Shown in pieces: positions 12,801 through 22,200 of a stretch of DNA of 64,000 bases. Source of the DNA: Mugil cephalus (lineage: Eukaryota; Chordata; Actinopteri; Mugiliformes; Mugilidae). The stretch's first letter is position 1. The number at the start of each line of letters is the position of its first letter. The translations under genes were made by a program, and so were the position numbers. Under the pieces are notes generated by a model. It saw only the letters and a list, made by a program, of their open reading frames with translations. It searched no databases and was not told the DNA's origin. The stretch lies in the NCBI RefSeq assembly GCF_022458985.1, contig NC_061771.1:12811001-12875000 (forward strand). Reading direction: 5' to 3'.

Positions 12801-15800
12801 CTAGAGAGCAAACATGGCGAGCAAGTCTCAAGTAGTGATGCTGTCCTAAATCAGGACATAACAGGAACCGTGACCTCAGTAAAATCATGTGGTGGGCCTT
12901 GTGAGGAAATTGGTGAGTGTAACGGTTCTGAACATGGTAGCCATGAAGAAGCCCCATCAGGTCAAAGCACTAACACTGACACACCGGGTAAAGATTTCCA
13001 TGGTAAAGACACACAGATATGTCAATCGAATCACTTCGAGGTGGTAAGAAGATCCAGAAGAACAATAGTCCCTCCACAGCGGTTCTCCTCCTATGTCACA
13101 GAATCCAGAATATCCAAGATGTTTGTTGAATGTTTCGCTAACAAAATATTTAACCATGGAGCACTGAAGGACACAGATTTGACAGCGAGCACCTTGCATG
13201 CCTTATCCAAAGATCCAGATGCAAAAGACAGTCAGCTTGAATCAGAAAAAGAAGTGTCCTCAGAGGAGCACACTGGGAAGCTAATCTTTGCATCAACACA
13301 AAACAAGCAATGTGAACCATCCTGCACTCGGTCAAAAAATCAACGCCAGGTTGTTCCACAAACGCTGGCTGCCAAAAAGAATAGTCCTAAAAAACAACAC
13401 AACTCTGACAACCGGACAGATGACAATGACTGTGCTGCCATGCTTTCTGGAAGGCTACGATCATCTCCAAAAAGACTACAGCTCTCAAGACTGCACCAAA
13501 ACCCATCAAGTATCAAGTCTGCTACATGTGTTGAGAGCCCTCCCAGCACCCTGTACACTAGTCCAATTAAGCTGATGTTTTTTTCACCAGTAAAGGATAA
13601 GAAAGGAGTCAAATACAGTCTGAAGTCAGCAGGTTCTGGCTCTGGCACACAAGGAGGAGAATCTTTTGACCCTTGTGAAGAGTCTTCATGGTCAGGGACA
13701 CCTGAGAAGCACAAAACCCAGAGCAGTGAGTCTGCAACATCACAAGTAAAATCTGTTCTTTCACCACGAAAAACTGCTACCTCACGGGAGGAACAATCTG
13801 CTTCCTCGCCTGCTAAGTCTACTTCCTCGCCTGCTAAGTCTACTTCCTCGCCTGCTAAGTCCACTTCCTCCCCTGCTAAGTCCACTTCCTCGCCTGCTAA
13901 GTCCACTTCCTCGCCTGCTAAGTCCACTTCCTCGCCTGCTAAGTCCACTTCCTCACCTGCTAAGTCCACTTCCTCACCTGCTAAACCAGCTTCCCCGCTT
14001 GCCAAGCCAGCTTCCTCACCTGCCAAGTCTGCTTCCTCACCTGCCAAGTCTGCTTCCTCACCTGCCAGGTCTGCTTCCTCACCTGCCAAGTCTGCTTCCT
14101 CGCCTGCCAAGTCTGCTTGTTCAACACCCAGGTCAACTGCCAAGTCACCCTGTTCACCATCTAAGTGTGCCTCTTCACCCAGGTCAACTTCCTCATCACC
14201 TAAAAATGGGTCAAGAAGATCAGGTGAGGTTACTCCAAATAAACGTGTAGCTGCAACTGGGATCCAGGGATCACCATGTTTCCTTGAAACCACTCCTCCA
14301 AAAAGGCGTCCAGGCCGGCCAAAGAAGCTGGGACCCCAGCTGGAGCAAAAAGCTAAGAGGCCAATAGGCCGACCTCGTAAGCTGAAGTCTGTGGATTTAG
14401 TAACGGGGGCAAAAACTCTAAATGGAAAATGTCCTTTGGCGTCTGATGCTGAGGAGAACGTAAACAGGAATCTCAAAATAACAGTCGTGTATGGTCGTTC
14501 AAGGAGAAACAAACGTATGGTGTCTGAGGGCTGTGGAGAGCTGCAAACAGAATTCAATGATGCTTGTCAAGCAATGGGTCTTAAAAGTGACTTGGGCATT
14601 TTATTGCACAATTCTAAGACCCGCACAAGTAGTATCATAACAGCTTCAGAGGAACTAAATTTTGTCAGCCCTGCGAAAGAGCCTTCAGCTCAATCTAGCA
14701 GTATCATTAAATGTCAGAAGCGGGGTGATCCCCTACCCTCAAGGAAGCCAGGTCGACCTGCAAAAGTTAAAATCTCTGGAATCTCAGTTACTGTAACTAC
14801 AGTTTCTCCTCGTCAACGTAAAATTCAAATAAACAAAGATAATGGGAACTCTTCCGAAACACTAATTCACAAGAAAGTACTACCAGAATTGAAATCTGCC
14901 AAAGAGCCCAGGACAATCAGTCACCAGTTACCAAGCCAGAGTCAGATGGAGGAGGGGATAGAGGCAAAGGATGAAGGTAAAGACAAACACCAAAATCAGC
15001 CTGTAGCAGTGCGACACTCAATGAGAGTAAGAAAACCTTCAATCCATTTTCTCCATGCTGTTGCCACCTCCACTCTCAGATCCTACAAACATAGCAATGC
15101 TTTGCTACGACGCTCTAAACAACTACTGCTAACCAAGGCCAACAATGAAAGGAGGCTGGAGGAGCAACAGAGTAGTGTAGTAGCGTCAAGAGAGGAAAGA
15201 CAGCTCTGTAATCAAGAGAGGAGTAGCATCTCTCAGAACATGAACAGGGCAGCAGGGGTATCTGTGGATTCAATCTTTACCCCAAAAAAGACGCTACGGT
15301 GGTGGGCAGCATCAGCTGAGGAAAAGTCAATGAACCAGGAGCTTGCCAGGCGAATACGAGTCATCTCTGACACCTGGGTCTCAGACACTGTGGAGAACCA
15401 AGAAAAAGAAATGCCCCTTAATTGTAAACAAGGCACTAAGGGCAAGAGTGCATTTACCAAGAAGTCAAAACATTCCTCTGTGGTGAGAACACTGTTTGAT
15501 TGTTCACCTAACAAACCGAGGTCCTGTAGCATGCAGCAGATCTGCTCCTGGTTTATGCAGACCACAGAGACACAGTCTCTCGCAATTGTCAAGAAGGCAA
15601 GCTCTCGTAGTCCTAGTGAACTTCTACTCTTCCCTCGTTCCGCCAATAAAAAAACCGTTTGTCCCAGTCCTCAGGCAGAGCGACTCCGCAAACACATCAA
15701 AAAATTTGCCAAAACTGTGCCAAAAAGTCCTTTGCAACATCAAAGACTGTTGAGGAAGAGGAATAGGGCATGTCTGCCAACACATATTAGGCGACAACTT

Positions 15801-16656
15801 TTTACTTCCAGCTTTGTTATGGACACATTCAGTCGCCAAGTCCAGCGGTTGAGTGGTAGAGCATCCAGTAAATACCAGGACATTCTGGTTAGAGCCAGGA
15901 CAAGGTTTTTTACTCGGAAAGAAAGGGAGAGATGGCTAAAGAGGCAGAGAAATAGGAAACCCATAAACATTTCAAAAAGTTGCTCAAATGGACATGTAGT
16001 AACTGGACTAAAACTAAAACACAAAGCATTTCGGAGATGTGCAAAAGCTGGGTTCTCTGGCTGTTTGGAGAACGGTTCTACCACCAGTGGTCTTGACCAA
16101 ACTTGGGAGCCTGTGGATCTACACAAAGAGCAGAACCTCTGCTCTAAAGCCTGGAGTCCTGAGAGCCTGAAGGAGTGCCGAGTGTTTCTGAGGAAGATCA
16201 ACTCTCCAGACAACGAATCAGCTGAGGAGGAGTGGGACTCCTGCACTGTGACACTGGATGATGGGTCACCTTCTGCTTTCCTCTTTTCGGGAAGGGAGAA
16301 GGAACTGGTAGGAGTTGTTAAAGCTGTGAAAACGGAACGGAAAAGGAGCATGAACAGGAGGACTGCCTCGAGAGAGCGGGCAGGTCCTCAACCAAAACCA
16401 GTCCAGGAGCATGATGCAATGCCAGCGGGGAGGCAGAAAGGCAAATACAAAAGTCCCGGGGTCTCTTCTGAACCACCACAACCACCACCAGCGAAAATGT
16501 TGAGACAATCGCGAATGAAGCGCCTAACTGGCCCAAGATGGTGCGACTTTGTGTTGGGTAACTACCTCTTCCTGTTACTGAATCTCACTAAAGACATTGA
16601 CTGTGTTCAAGCTTGCGTTTACATGTGCCCTCTTTCTTTTTCTGACAGAAAACTAA
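773..16656 (+). CDS. lcorl: lcorl: ligand-dependent nuclear receptor corepressor-like, long (PALI2-type) isoform, 5' partial
   Basis: Nuclear corepressor of the LCOR/LCORL family. Proposed coding exons are 773-852, 992-1118, 4581-4802, 4916-5000, 11138-16557 and 16649-16656; all joins keep phase (2, 0, 1, 1, 2, 1), giving about 1,979 residues before the stop. Exon 3 has the family core (VPLACDSNIPLIAQELMRKM, then QFALEYASK) and PLDLTVSR; exon 4 has DGVLDLSNR. PLDLT and VLDLS are CtBP-binding motifs known from LCOR. The big exon encodes a long disordered Ser/Pro/Lys-rich chain with SPAK repeats, three GRP-core AT-hook-like motifs and a basic C-terminus ending near GPRWCDFVL. By family knowledge the long isoforms of LCOR and LCORL (PALI1/2) associate with PRC2. 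LCORL is preferred over LCOR because ncapg is the next gene. The N-terminal exons lie outside the window. Confidence 0.88.
992..1118 (+). CDS. lcorl: lcorl exon, Ser-rich linker before the core
   Basis: Encodes a Ser/Pro-rich linker that ends in SAHRFLQAVFQKK. It enters in phase 0 and leaves in phase 1, so the split codon joins the next exon as AspVal. The acceptor is CCCCATGTAG and the donor is AAAG|GTGAGT. The piggyBac copy lies in the intron that follows. Confidence 0.75.
1399..3826 (+). mobile_element. degraded piggyBac-family DNA transposon in an lcorl intron
   Basis: The left end is TTAA at 1399-1402 followed by CCTTCCTGTTGTGTTCGGG. The right end near 3800-3826, read on the minus strand, gives a diverged copy (CCCTCTTGTCGTGTTC). 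Inner inverted repeats CCGGTCAAAAGTGACCG (about 1545) and ACCGGTCAATTTTGACCGG (about 3760) flank the body. The transposase is read on the plus strand in pieces: an acidic N-terminus (1841-2155), VTVDERLVPFRGRCSFKVYV (from about 2474), KRKLTMVGTVRKNKP (about 2745-2790), YNKNKGGADCLDK (about 2970-3009), ARWPVVLFHNILDVSAFNS (3150-3210) and a C-terminal Cys cluster (CELC..CCKC, 3420-3490). Frame changes and stops between the pieces show it is dead as an autonomous element. Confidence 0.88.
1841..3509 (+). pseudogene. broken piggyBac transposase
   Basis: The transposase of the piggyBac copy is spread over several frames (about 1841-2155, 2332-2430, 2435-2671, 2690-2949, 2955-3009, 3133-3350, 3219-3509). 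Recognisable DDE_Tnp_1_7 features are VDERLVPFRGR, the GGADCLDK Asp motif and the terminal cysteine-rich domain. A GTAATG..TTCCAG intron may separate 3009 from 3131, but the phases across it do not match in the present sequence. No full-length reading frame survives. Confidence 0.85.
3827..4580 (+). other. lcorl intron; AT-rich, with a possible element end at 4250-4345
   Basis: No coding potential is seen. The part at about 4250-4345 contains GGTCGGGACATCCC and a stretch near TCTCCTAGATCA that also occurs around 54290-54310, so it may be a fragment of the same dispersed non-autonomous element. The rest is AT-rich intron leading to the acceptor CCTTTGTCAG at 4571-4580. Confidence 0.4.
4581..4802 (+). 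CDS. lcorl: lcorl core exon with CtBP motif PLDLTVSR
   Basis: This is the most conserved family exon (74 codons, phase 1 in and out): VPLACDSNIPLIAQELMRKM, QFALEYASK, then a Ser/Thr-rich linker and PLDLTVSR. In LCOR, PLDLTVR recruits CtBP. Human LCOR has an LxxLL nuclear-receptor box just before this motif; no LxxLL is present in this exon. The donor used is CCAG|GTGGGG at 4803. Confidence 0.9.
4916..5000 (+). CDS. lcorl: lcorl exon with second CtBP-type motif VLDLSNR
   Basis: Encodes DGVLDLSNRN followed by a poly-Ser run. The phase is 1 in and 2 out, and the donor is CAGG|GTAAGA at 5001. It is the branch point for alternative last exons: acceptors at 5440, 5837 and 11137 can each complete the split Gly codon (GG|T, GG|G, GG|C) without a frameshift. 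Confidence 0.88.
5441..5654 (+). CDS. lcorl: candidate third lcorl last exon
   Basis: A strong acceptor (a run of about 14 T, then GTTACTGATCCAG) precedes a frame that joins exon 4916-5000 in phase and stays open for 70 codons before TGA at 5652-5654. It begins YNEFDYPTFKHVGLSLKDIT and continues NLQGLYASSKVTPAIHRLSH, which looks like real protein. The last 20 or so codons pass through a CA/GT-rich tract and look less so. No internal donor with the right phase was found that would join it to 5838, so it would act as a last exon. I do not recognise the peptide with certainty. Confidence 0.5.
5838..6894 (+). CDS. lcorl: lcorl short-isoform last exon, psq HTH
   Basis: Encodes 351 residues. Near the start is YAERSWELSEGLLSKALKDI followed by RSGRLQEQRAALLYGIPLQT, a diverged psq-like helix-turn-helix. 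A long Ser/Pro-rich region follows, including IPQVRC, a short motif also found in LCOR. Then comes KQPRKKRGRYRQYDHELLEE and the canonical psq domain ending KVKERTGTLKNPPKKK. The stop is at 6892-6894. The open frame extends upstream of 5838 to about 5737, but the CCTCCCATCCCTAG acceptor and the phase support 5838 as the exon start. Confidence 0.9.
6895..11137 (+). other. 3' UTR of lcorl short isoform, then intron before the long last exon
   Basis: AT-rich DNA without coding exons. AATAAA at 7893-7898 and 10813-10818 are plausible ends for the short transcript, implying a 1- to 4-kb 3' UTR. A G-run occurs at about 8598-8608 and a T-run at about 7767-7782. A non-autonomous transposon copy lies at 9018-9671. 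The acceptor for the long exon is TTTTTGCTTCTAG at 11125-11137. Confidence 0.65.
9018..9671. mobile_element. non-autonomous DNA transposon (MITE-like), family A copy 1
   Basis: The terminal inverted repeats share the 18-bp block GACTTTGCATTAAGATCC (9030-9047 and its complement at about 9642-9659), and the similarity continues to a GGGC on the inner side and towards AGGCC-like outer ends. The interior has no coding capacity. The right half is clearly similar to 50810-50944, including the ACCACCTCCAAATG and ACGTGATTGGAT blocks. Confidence 0.65.
11138..16557 (+). CDS. lcorl: lcorl long-isoform exon (PALI2-type), 5.4 kb
   Basis: A single exon of about 1,807 codons, entered in phase 2 from 4916-5000 (GG|C TCC). 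The N-terminal part is Cys/His-rich. The middle carries sixteen 7-residue SSPAK repeats (13797-14130) and AT-hook-like motifs RRPGRPKK, RPIGRPRK and RKPGRPAK (about 14296-14775). The last of these runs into VKISGISVTVTTVSPRQRK, which looks highly constrained and is a good candidate for the family's PRC2-interacting region (inference). The C-terminal third is Arg/Lys-rich. Codon use and continuity over 5.4 kb leave no doubt that it is coding. Confidence 0.92.
13797..14130 (+). repeat. in-frame 21-bp tandem repeat (STSSPAK units) in lcorl
   Basis: A 21-bp unit encoding S-T/A-S-S-P-A-K recurs about 16 times: one SASSPAK, eight near-identical STSSPAK, then PASPLAK, PASSPAK and five SASSPAK/R units, before decaying into SACSTPRS. 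The eight STSSPAK copies are almost identical in DNA, mostly differing at one silent position, so they expanded recently. Each unit holds an S-P-x-K site of the CDK/histone H1 tail type. The repeat also keeps the opposite strand open for over 400 codons, which is an artefact. Confidence 0.95.
16558..16648 (+). other. lcorl: candidate 91-bp terminal intron of lcorl long isoform
   Basis: The donor TTGG|GTAACT and the acceptor CTTTCTTTTTCTGACAG bracket 91 bp. Splicing gives ..CDFVLEN and stop (TAA 16654-16656). Reading through adds 36 residues with a hydrophobic run (NYLFLLLNL) to a stop at 16665-16667. The long polypyrimidine tract and the unlikely read-through peptide favour splicing. Confidence 0.65.
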
Positions 16657-19265
16657 ATGAAGCATGAGGACTCCTCATCCTGGGAAATGGACTGTGGTTT
16701 AACGTGGTGCCTTTGGACAGTAAGCTGACCACACGGACTGACCATCCCACTCATGGTTCAGTCTTAACACTCAGCAGTTATGTAGCAGTCTAACTTAAAA
16801 GCTTGATGTTGCACTATTTTTATCCATGGGTATGTATGTACAGACTTTTTTTGTTTTTGTGGATGAGGGGGTTCAACTTGCCTTTGTATTTCTGAACGTG
16901 TATGGTAGAACAAATCATTGCATTAAGGAGAGTTTTAGCGGGATACGTGCTTGTAGTGAGCCCTGGTAGAAAATTGGAAAGACAGACGAATCTGGACTGG
17001 ACTAAGACGGTGGCGCCTCCCCCTGAAACATACCTCATTATCGAGGCCAACATCTCTGCCGGAAAATGACCTATTACTGTAGCGCTTTACCTGAAACCAG
17101 TAAAAGGTTTTAATACCCTAGCTCTTAAGTCCAACATATCTTTTTTTTTTTTATTTATAGCAACTCTTACTTGAGCACTGTCTAAATTTTAAATTGCTAA
17201 TTTAATAATTTCTATTATAGGTTTGGTTTAAGTAATATTGAAATTTAATTTTAAGCATTTTCTCAATCCGAGCCTTTTTAATTTTTCTTAGCAATATTGT
17301 TTTGATGCTTCAGTCCTTGTTTTTTTGTATTGCAAACAAAAAAACATCAACCGGCTTCTAATGAAGGAATCTTTTGGATCAGCTAACCCCATCTTCACTC
17401 CCGTTGCTGTCCCAACTTTAAAAATGTTTCGTGAACCACAGTAATTGACCATCAGTCTGTACTAAAACCAATATTATTTTGATTTTTAATATTTACCAGT
17501 TACCAGTTACTTCATATTCAGTTCCATCGCCCCCATCCCCCCAAATGCAGAGGTGTATGTGAAGTGATGCAGAAGATAGCATTATGCAGTCATAGAACGT
17601 AGATTCAGATTAATTAGTTGGTTTGTGGGATCTGTCTAGTTTCAATTCTATAATCTTTATGTTTGTATTTTTCACCCAAAACATATATTATATGTCAGTG
17701 TCAGATCTACTTCTTGCACTATTCCATTTGAGATTATTAATCCCACTACACAGATGATTCCTCCCATATTTTGCACATCCCATGCCCCCACTACCACCCC
17801 CTACTGTAAAACTAGAGAATCTGTTTGGTGCAATACAAACCCAGATGATTTATCAGTATGTAGTTATTATTTTATTGCTTGACAGACGAATGGATGTACA
17901 CAAGTACCAATGGCCTGGGATGTTACTTCAGTTGTTTCCATAGCCATGTAATGTGATCTTAAATGATACTGCTATACAAACTGTTCCCCCACCTGCTTTG
18001 TTCTCCTCAATGAAGCAGAAAAATAACACATTTGTTACAATAGCATTTCATTTTTTTTTTTTTTTTTAATCATAAATGTAAAAGCATTAATCACTGGTGG
18101 GTGATGTGTTGCTGTTTTCTGGAGTTTCCTTTTTAAGTTTCACCAGGAGACGCCTACCTCCACTGGTGCTCAGCTAGGCCTACTGCTCTTTTGCTTTCTT
18201 TCAGCTGTGTGATAGACAGGGCCAGAGAGTTCAATCGATAAACACTAATCTTGGATCAGCATCATGTTTTCTTGTCATCTGTCCAGAGGGCCGAGGTGTC
18301 CGGCTGTAGGTCAAAACTTAACCGTGTAGTGTGTTTTGTGCCTGACTACCTTGTATGTGCGTCACTATGGTTGCCATGTCAACAGGAGGGAGGCGGGTTG
18401 GCTCGTCTTGTGATTAATAACCATCAGCCCTTTGTTGGAGAACCTGGTGCTAAACATCTGTTGTATATTTTCTGTATTGTGTTTTTATACTGTTGGTCGC
18501 AGATGCAACAGACAGGTGTCTGTGACTAGAACAATAAAGACTCTTTTGAAATAAGCAGTGAGCCGTATGACTTATTGTTAACTGGAAAATAAATGATTTA
18601 TTAGCTTATGGTGGTGCTGAGAGAAGGCTAGGTGTGAAACTGTTATTCAATAGTGTGCCTCCTATTGTGGTTACTTTAAACAGTATGATGCATTCAGTTT
18701 CTCTGTACCTTACTAATGGGCATCCATGTTGATTAACTTGATAAATGAGCTGTTATATTGCAAGAGGAAATCTTAAGTGTTTCCCAGCTAGTTCGCCCTC
18801 AATGAATCTGAAAAAGACCCAAACTATTGTATTTTAAAGTTCTGTCAAAACATGGAGGTTTTGTTTGTGGGCCTTGGCGTCTGTGGCTCTAGTTTTCAGC
18901 CCGTTTAATCTGGTCTCTGACCAGCTGTTCCATTTGGAGAACTAGTGCACAAAAAGAGGAACAGAAGTGATAGTAAATAAAGTTCAGAATGCAAACAGAG
19001 CTTTTCTCCTTTTACATCTTTAATCGGTCGGTGCATCCGTACCAAAAAGTTGTTCACAGATACTGAACTCTGGTATATTGTATAGTTTACTTTAATGATT
19101 AAAATTATAAAACATGCAGAAAGAGTTAAGGATAGCAGAAACACAATACCATACAATACCTACTGAGGCCAATAATACTGGTTTTTGACTAAATATATTT
19201 ATGACTTTTTTTTAAACTGTAAAAATTAACAGTAAAGGCAACACGTATGACGTGTAACCAGATGT
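16657..19265. other. convergent 3' region between lcorl and ncapg
   Basis: Holds the lcorl 3' UTR and the ncapg 3' UTR running in from the other side. AATAAA at 18533-18538 is the best lcorl polyadenylation signal, about 1.9 kb after the stop. For ncapg, ATTAAA on the minus strand (TTTAAT at 19091-19096) lies about 170 nt past its stop. T- and A-runs occur at 17142-17153 and 18052-18067. No other gene is seen. Confidence 0.6.
18533..18538 (+). terminator. polyadenylation signal candidate, lcorl long transcript
   Basis: AATAAA followed within 20 nt by T-rich sequence, in the lcorl sense and downstream of the long-isoform stop. No other canonical signal with a better context was noted closer to the stop. 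Confidence 0.5.
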
Positions 19266-22200
19266 TTAGGACACGTTGGCCTCCTGGTTGATGAGGGGGT
19301 TGAGGTCCAGTTTAGTCTTCTCCAAAGCTGCAGTCTTGGCTCTCCGCGACGGTCGCACTGAAGGAACGGACTGAGGGACGTTTTCTCCATCACTGTAGCT
19401 TAAAACAAGATGTATGTGAGATGAGTGACGCTATAATGACGGCACAGATGCCTTGACATGATGTCTAAAACAATAACTCTGAGGTCACCTCTCCTCTGAT
19501 GACTCTGCCCTGCGGCTCGGCTTTCGGCCCCCTTTGGCTAAGCAGGCTTTCCTTTGACCTGTGAATAAACACTCAGGTTACCTGACAGTGCTGAGTCAAC
19601 CTCTTGTCTCAGGAGGACAAGAGCTCTAAAAATAAATTGACACTGTGGAGAACTGCATTTTTTTTCCCATGTGTATACAGAACCTGCATTACCTCTTTTG
19701 GGTCTCTTGGCAGATTTTGATGGATCGTCTGTTGCAGCCTCTGTGGAAACATGGCAGTCACAGTCATGTTTCTGCATTTCCAAGCTTCAGTGTTGTCTCC
19801 ACCGACACTGAGGCATTTTAACAACTTATTTATAATAAGACGTGATCAATTAACTGAACGAGTTTTCACAGACGTGCATTTAAATCTAATGGAGTAATGA
19901 TAAGTTAATGTTCCACAAGATATAAAGTAGCTTCAGTTTTCAGAACTGGGTTTGTACCGTCTGCGTTGACATCCAGAGGTTGTAGTGCGCTGGCACTGAG
20001 GAGATCAGCTTGTTCCTTCGAGTCCACCAGCTGTCCAGCCATCTTCTCCAGAGCACGGAGACAGACACGATCCTTCACAGCCTGCAGGAAGGTAGAATTA
20101 AACACAGGGTTTTACAGGAGACAGGTAAACAGACTCTCCATGTGTTTTCTATCAGTTAGTGTAGTGACTCAAGCTTTAACAGCTGCTCCACTGCTGTGCT
20201 CCAGGCTAAATGACCTCAGTTTAATGGATTCCTATCTAAGTTTGTACAGACATTCATGGGCTCCTCAGGATAAATCCTACTAATTTCTCTCATCTCCATC
20301 CTCTGCTGACCGGTCAGTGGTTGGCACTAACGCCTCACAGCAAGAAGGACCCAATGGGGTCTGTCTGTGTGGAGTTTCTCCCAGTGCCTGCACTGGTTTT
20401 CTGAAGGTACTCCAGCTTCCTCCCACAGTCCAAAGACATGATTGTTAGATCAACTGGTTATTCTAGATTGGCTGATGGCCCTCTGGTAATGATAACACAC
20501 TATAAACTATATGAATATATGATATAAATCTCGTTAGCATGAGGACAAACTTCATAGGTGGTTCAGACTCACAGACTCTTGCTCCGTAACTCCGTAACGT
20601 AAAAGAGCTGTAATTGGTTTGCTTGGTTGGAGTGTGTTTCTGCTTTTGTATTTCCGGCTGCTTCTTCATCTCCACAATTTTCAAATTGTTTGTTTCGGAT
20701 CAGTAAAGATGGAACGCATTTAGGAAAGATTTAACCGAGGAGGTTCAGAGATACAAACATTTGCAGGACTCTTCTGCAAAAGTTTGGTGAATGTTTCAGT
20801 CGCTACGGTTAACGTCTAGGTTCCCCGTACTCTAAAAGAGCCTTGAGAAGTGTTGAATGGCAGCCGACTCATGTCTTGTGTACCTGTACAAGCTGCTGCA
20901 GCAACGTCAGCAGGTCCTTCCTCACAGTCTCGTCTCTGCTCAGCTCCAGGTTGCTTAGAGTCTTGGCATAGAGACGCACTTCAGGGGCTGTGGGGTCTCT
21001 CAGCATCTCGCCACACATACGTACTGCCAAGTAGTCATGGACACACACCTCCTAAAGATAAAGACAGACACAACCAGTCAGGTCAATTTATAAATATTAT
21101 AAGAATATTCTCAAATATTTTTTTTCAAATATACTCTCAACAGGTTTTTACTTTTACTGGAATTGCAATTTGGACCAGACATTATTAACATTTGTGGGAA
21201 GAAACCTGTATGATGTAGCTCAGTGAACTAATAAAAACGTGATCTGGCGGGACAATCCAAACTAGCTTATTCAGGCTCTTCTGCGTTCTCATTGTTCTCG
21301 GTGGATGTCTCTTACCTCGGTGTTAGTCGAAGGTTTAATGAGCGCGCTGGGGCGGGTCAGCTCAACAAGGAGTTCCAGCACATTGTTTATATCCACCTCA
21401 GCCAGCGGAGAAGTGGCCGGGGCGTTCATCAGGGTCCGAACGGTCGGCAGGAAACTCTCCTCCACCACTTCCTGGTGGACCCTAACGTACACAAACGCAA
21501 ACTGAAGGTTAGATTGTATCACTTCATCCACTTGCTGTAAAGAACGACATTGACAGCAGAGCTCAGTGGGTGCGGGACCTGCTCTCGCGGGCGTAGAGCT
21601 GGAAGAAGACGCCGAGGCAGTGCCGTAGGCGGGTGTCGTCCTCTGTGACGGGATTGTACCACAGCAGCACCAGGCGCGAGAACATCTTGGCGCTGGAGAT
21701 ACGACCCGTGTACATGAGCTTGGCCAGGCCCTCCGCTGCCTCTGTCCGCAGGTCTGACATCTGGGGATGTTTGACACGGATAACTTTACATTTCTTCAAA
21801 ACATAGATGCGGTATTTCAACACATCACATGACTATTTCAACCGCACCTCACAGTCCAGGAACTCTGAGAGCATCACGAGCACACTCTGTGCGGTGTCCT
21901 CGGGAGCGTCTCCCCTCCCCTCAGCCACCGCCGCGTCGTCCTCCTGCTTGTCTGGTGACTGGGAGGAAGGAGCCGTCTGAGTGGCAGGTGTTTCTGAGAG
22001 GAGCTGGAAGCCAAACAGCAGGAGCAGGTCGATGATGGCTCGCAGAGCACTGATACGGATCTTTACCTCGTCCAGCTGAGCAATCTGCAAACACAAACCA
22101 ATTTCAGTCCAGACAGACGGGCTGTGCTTTTAGCTCAAGTGGTCAGAAGTAGCTCAGGACTGTGGATTATTATTATTAAAAGGTCATCTTTCTGAGTAAA

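Noticed and set aside
13340..14557. 405-codon open frame on the minus strand opposite lcorl
   Set aside because: It is the reverse reading of the 21-bp SPAK repeat, with a periodic DLAGEE-type translation and no start, splice or family support; the plus strand is clearly coding.
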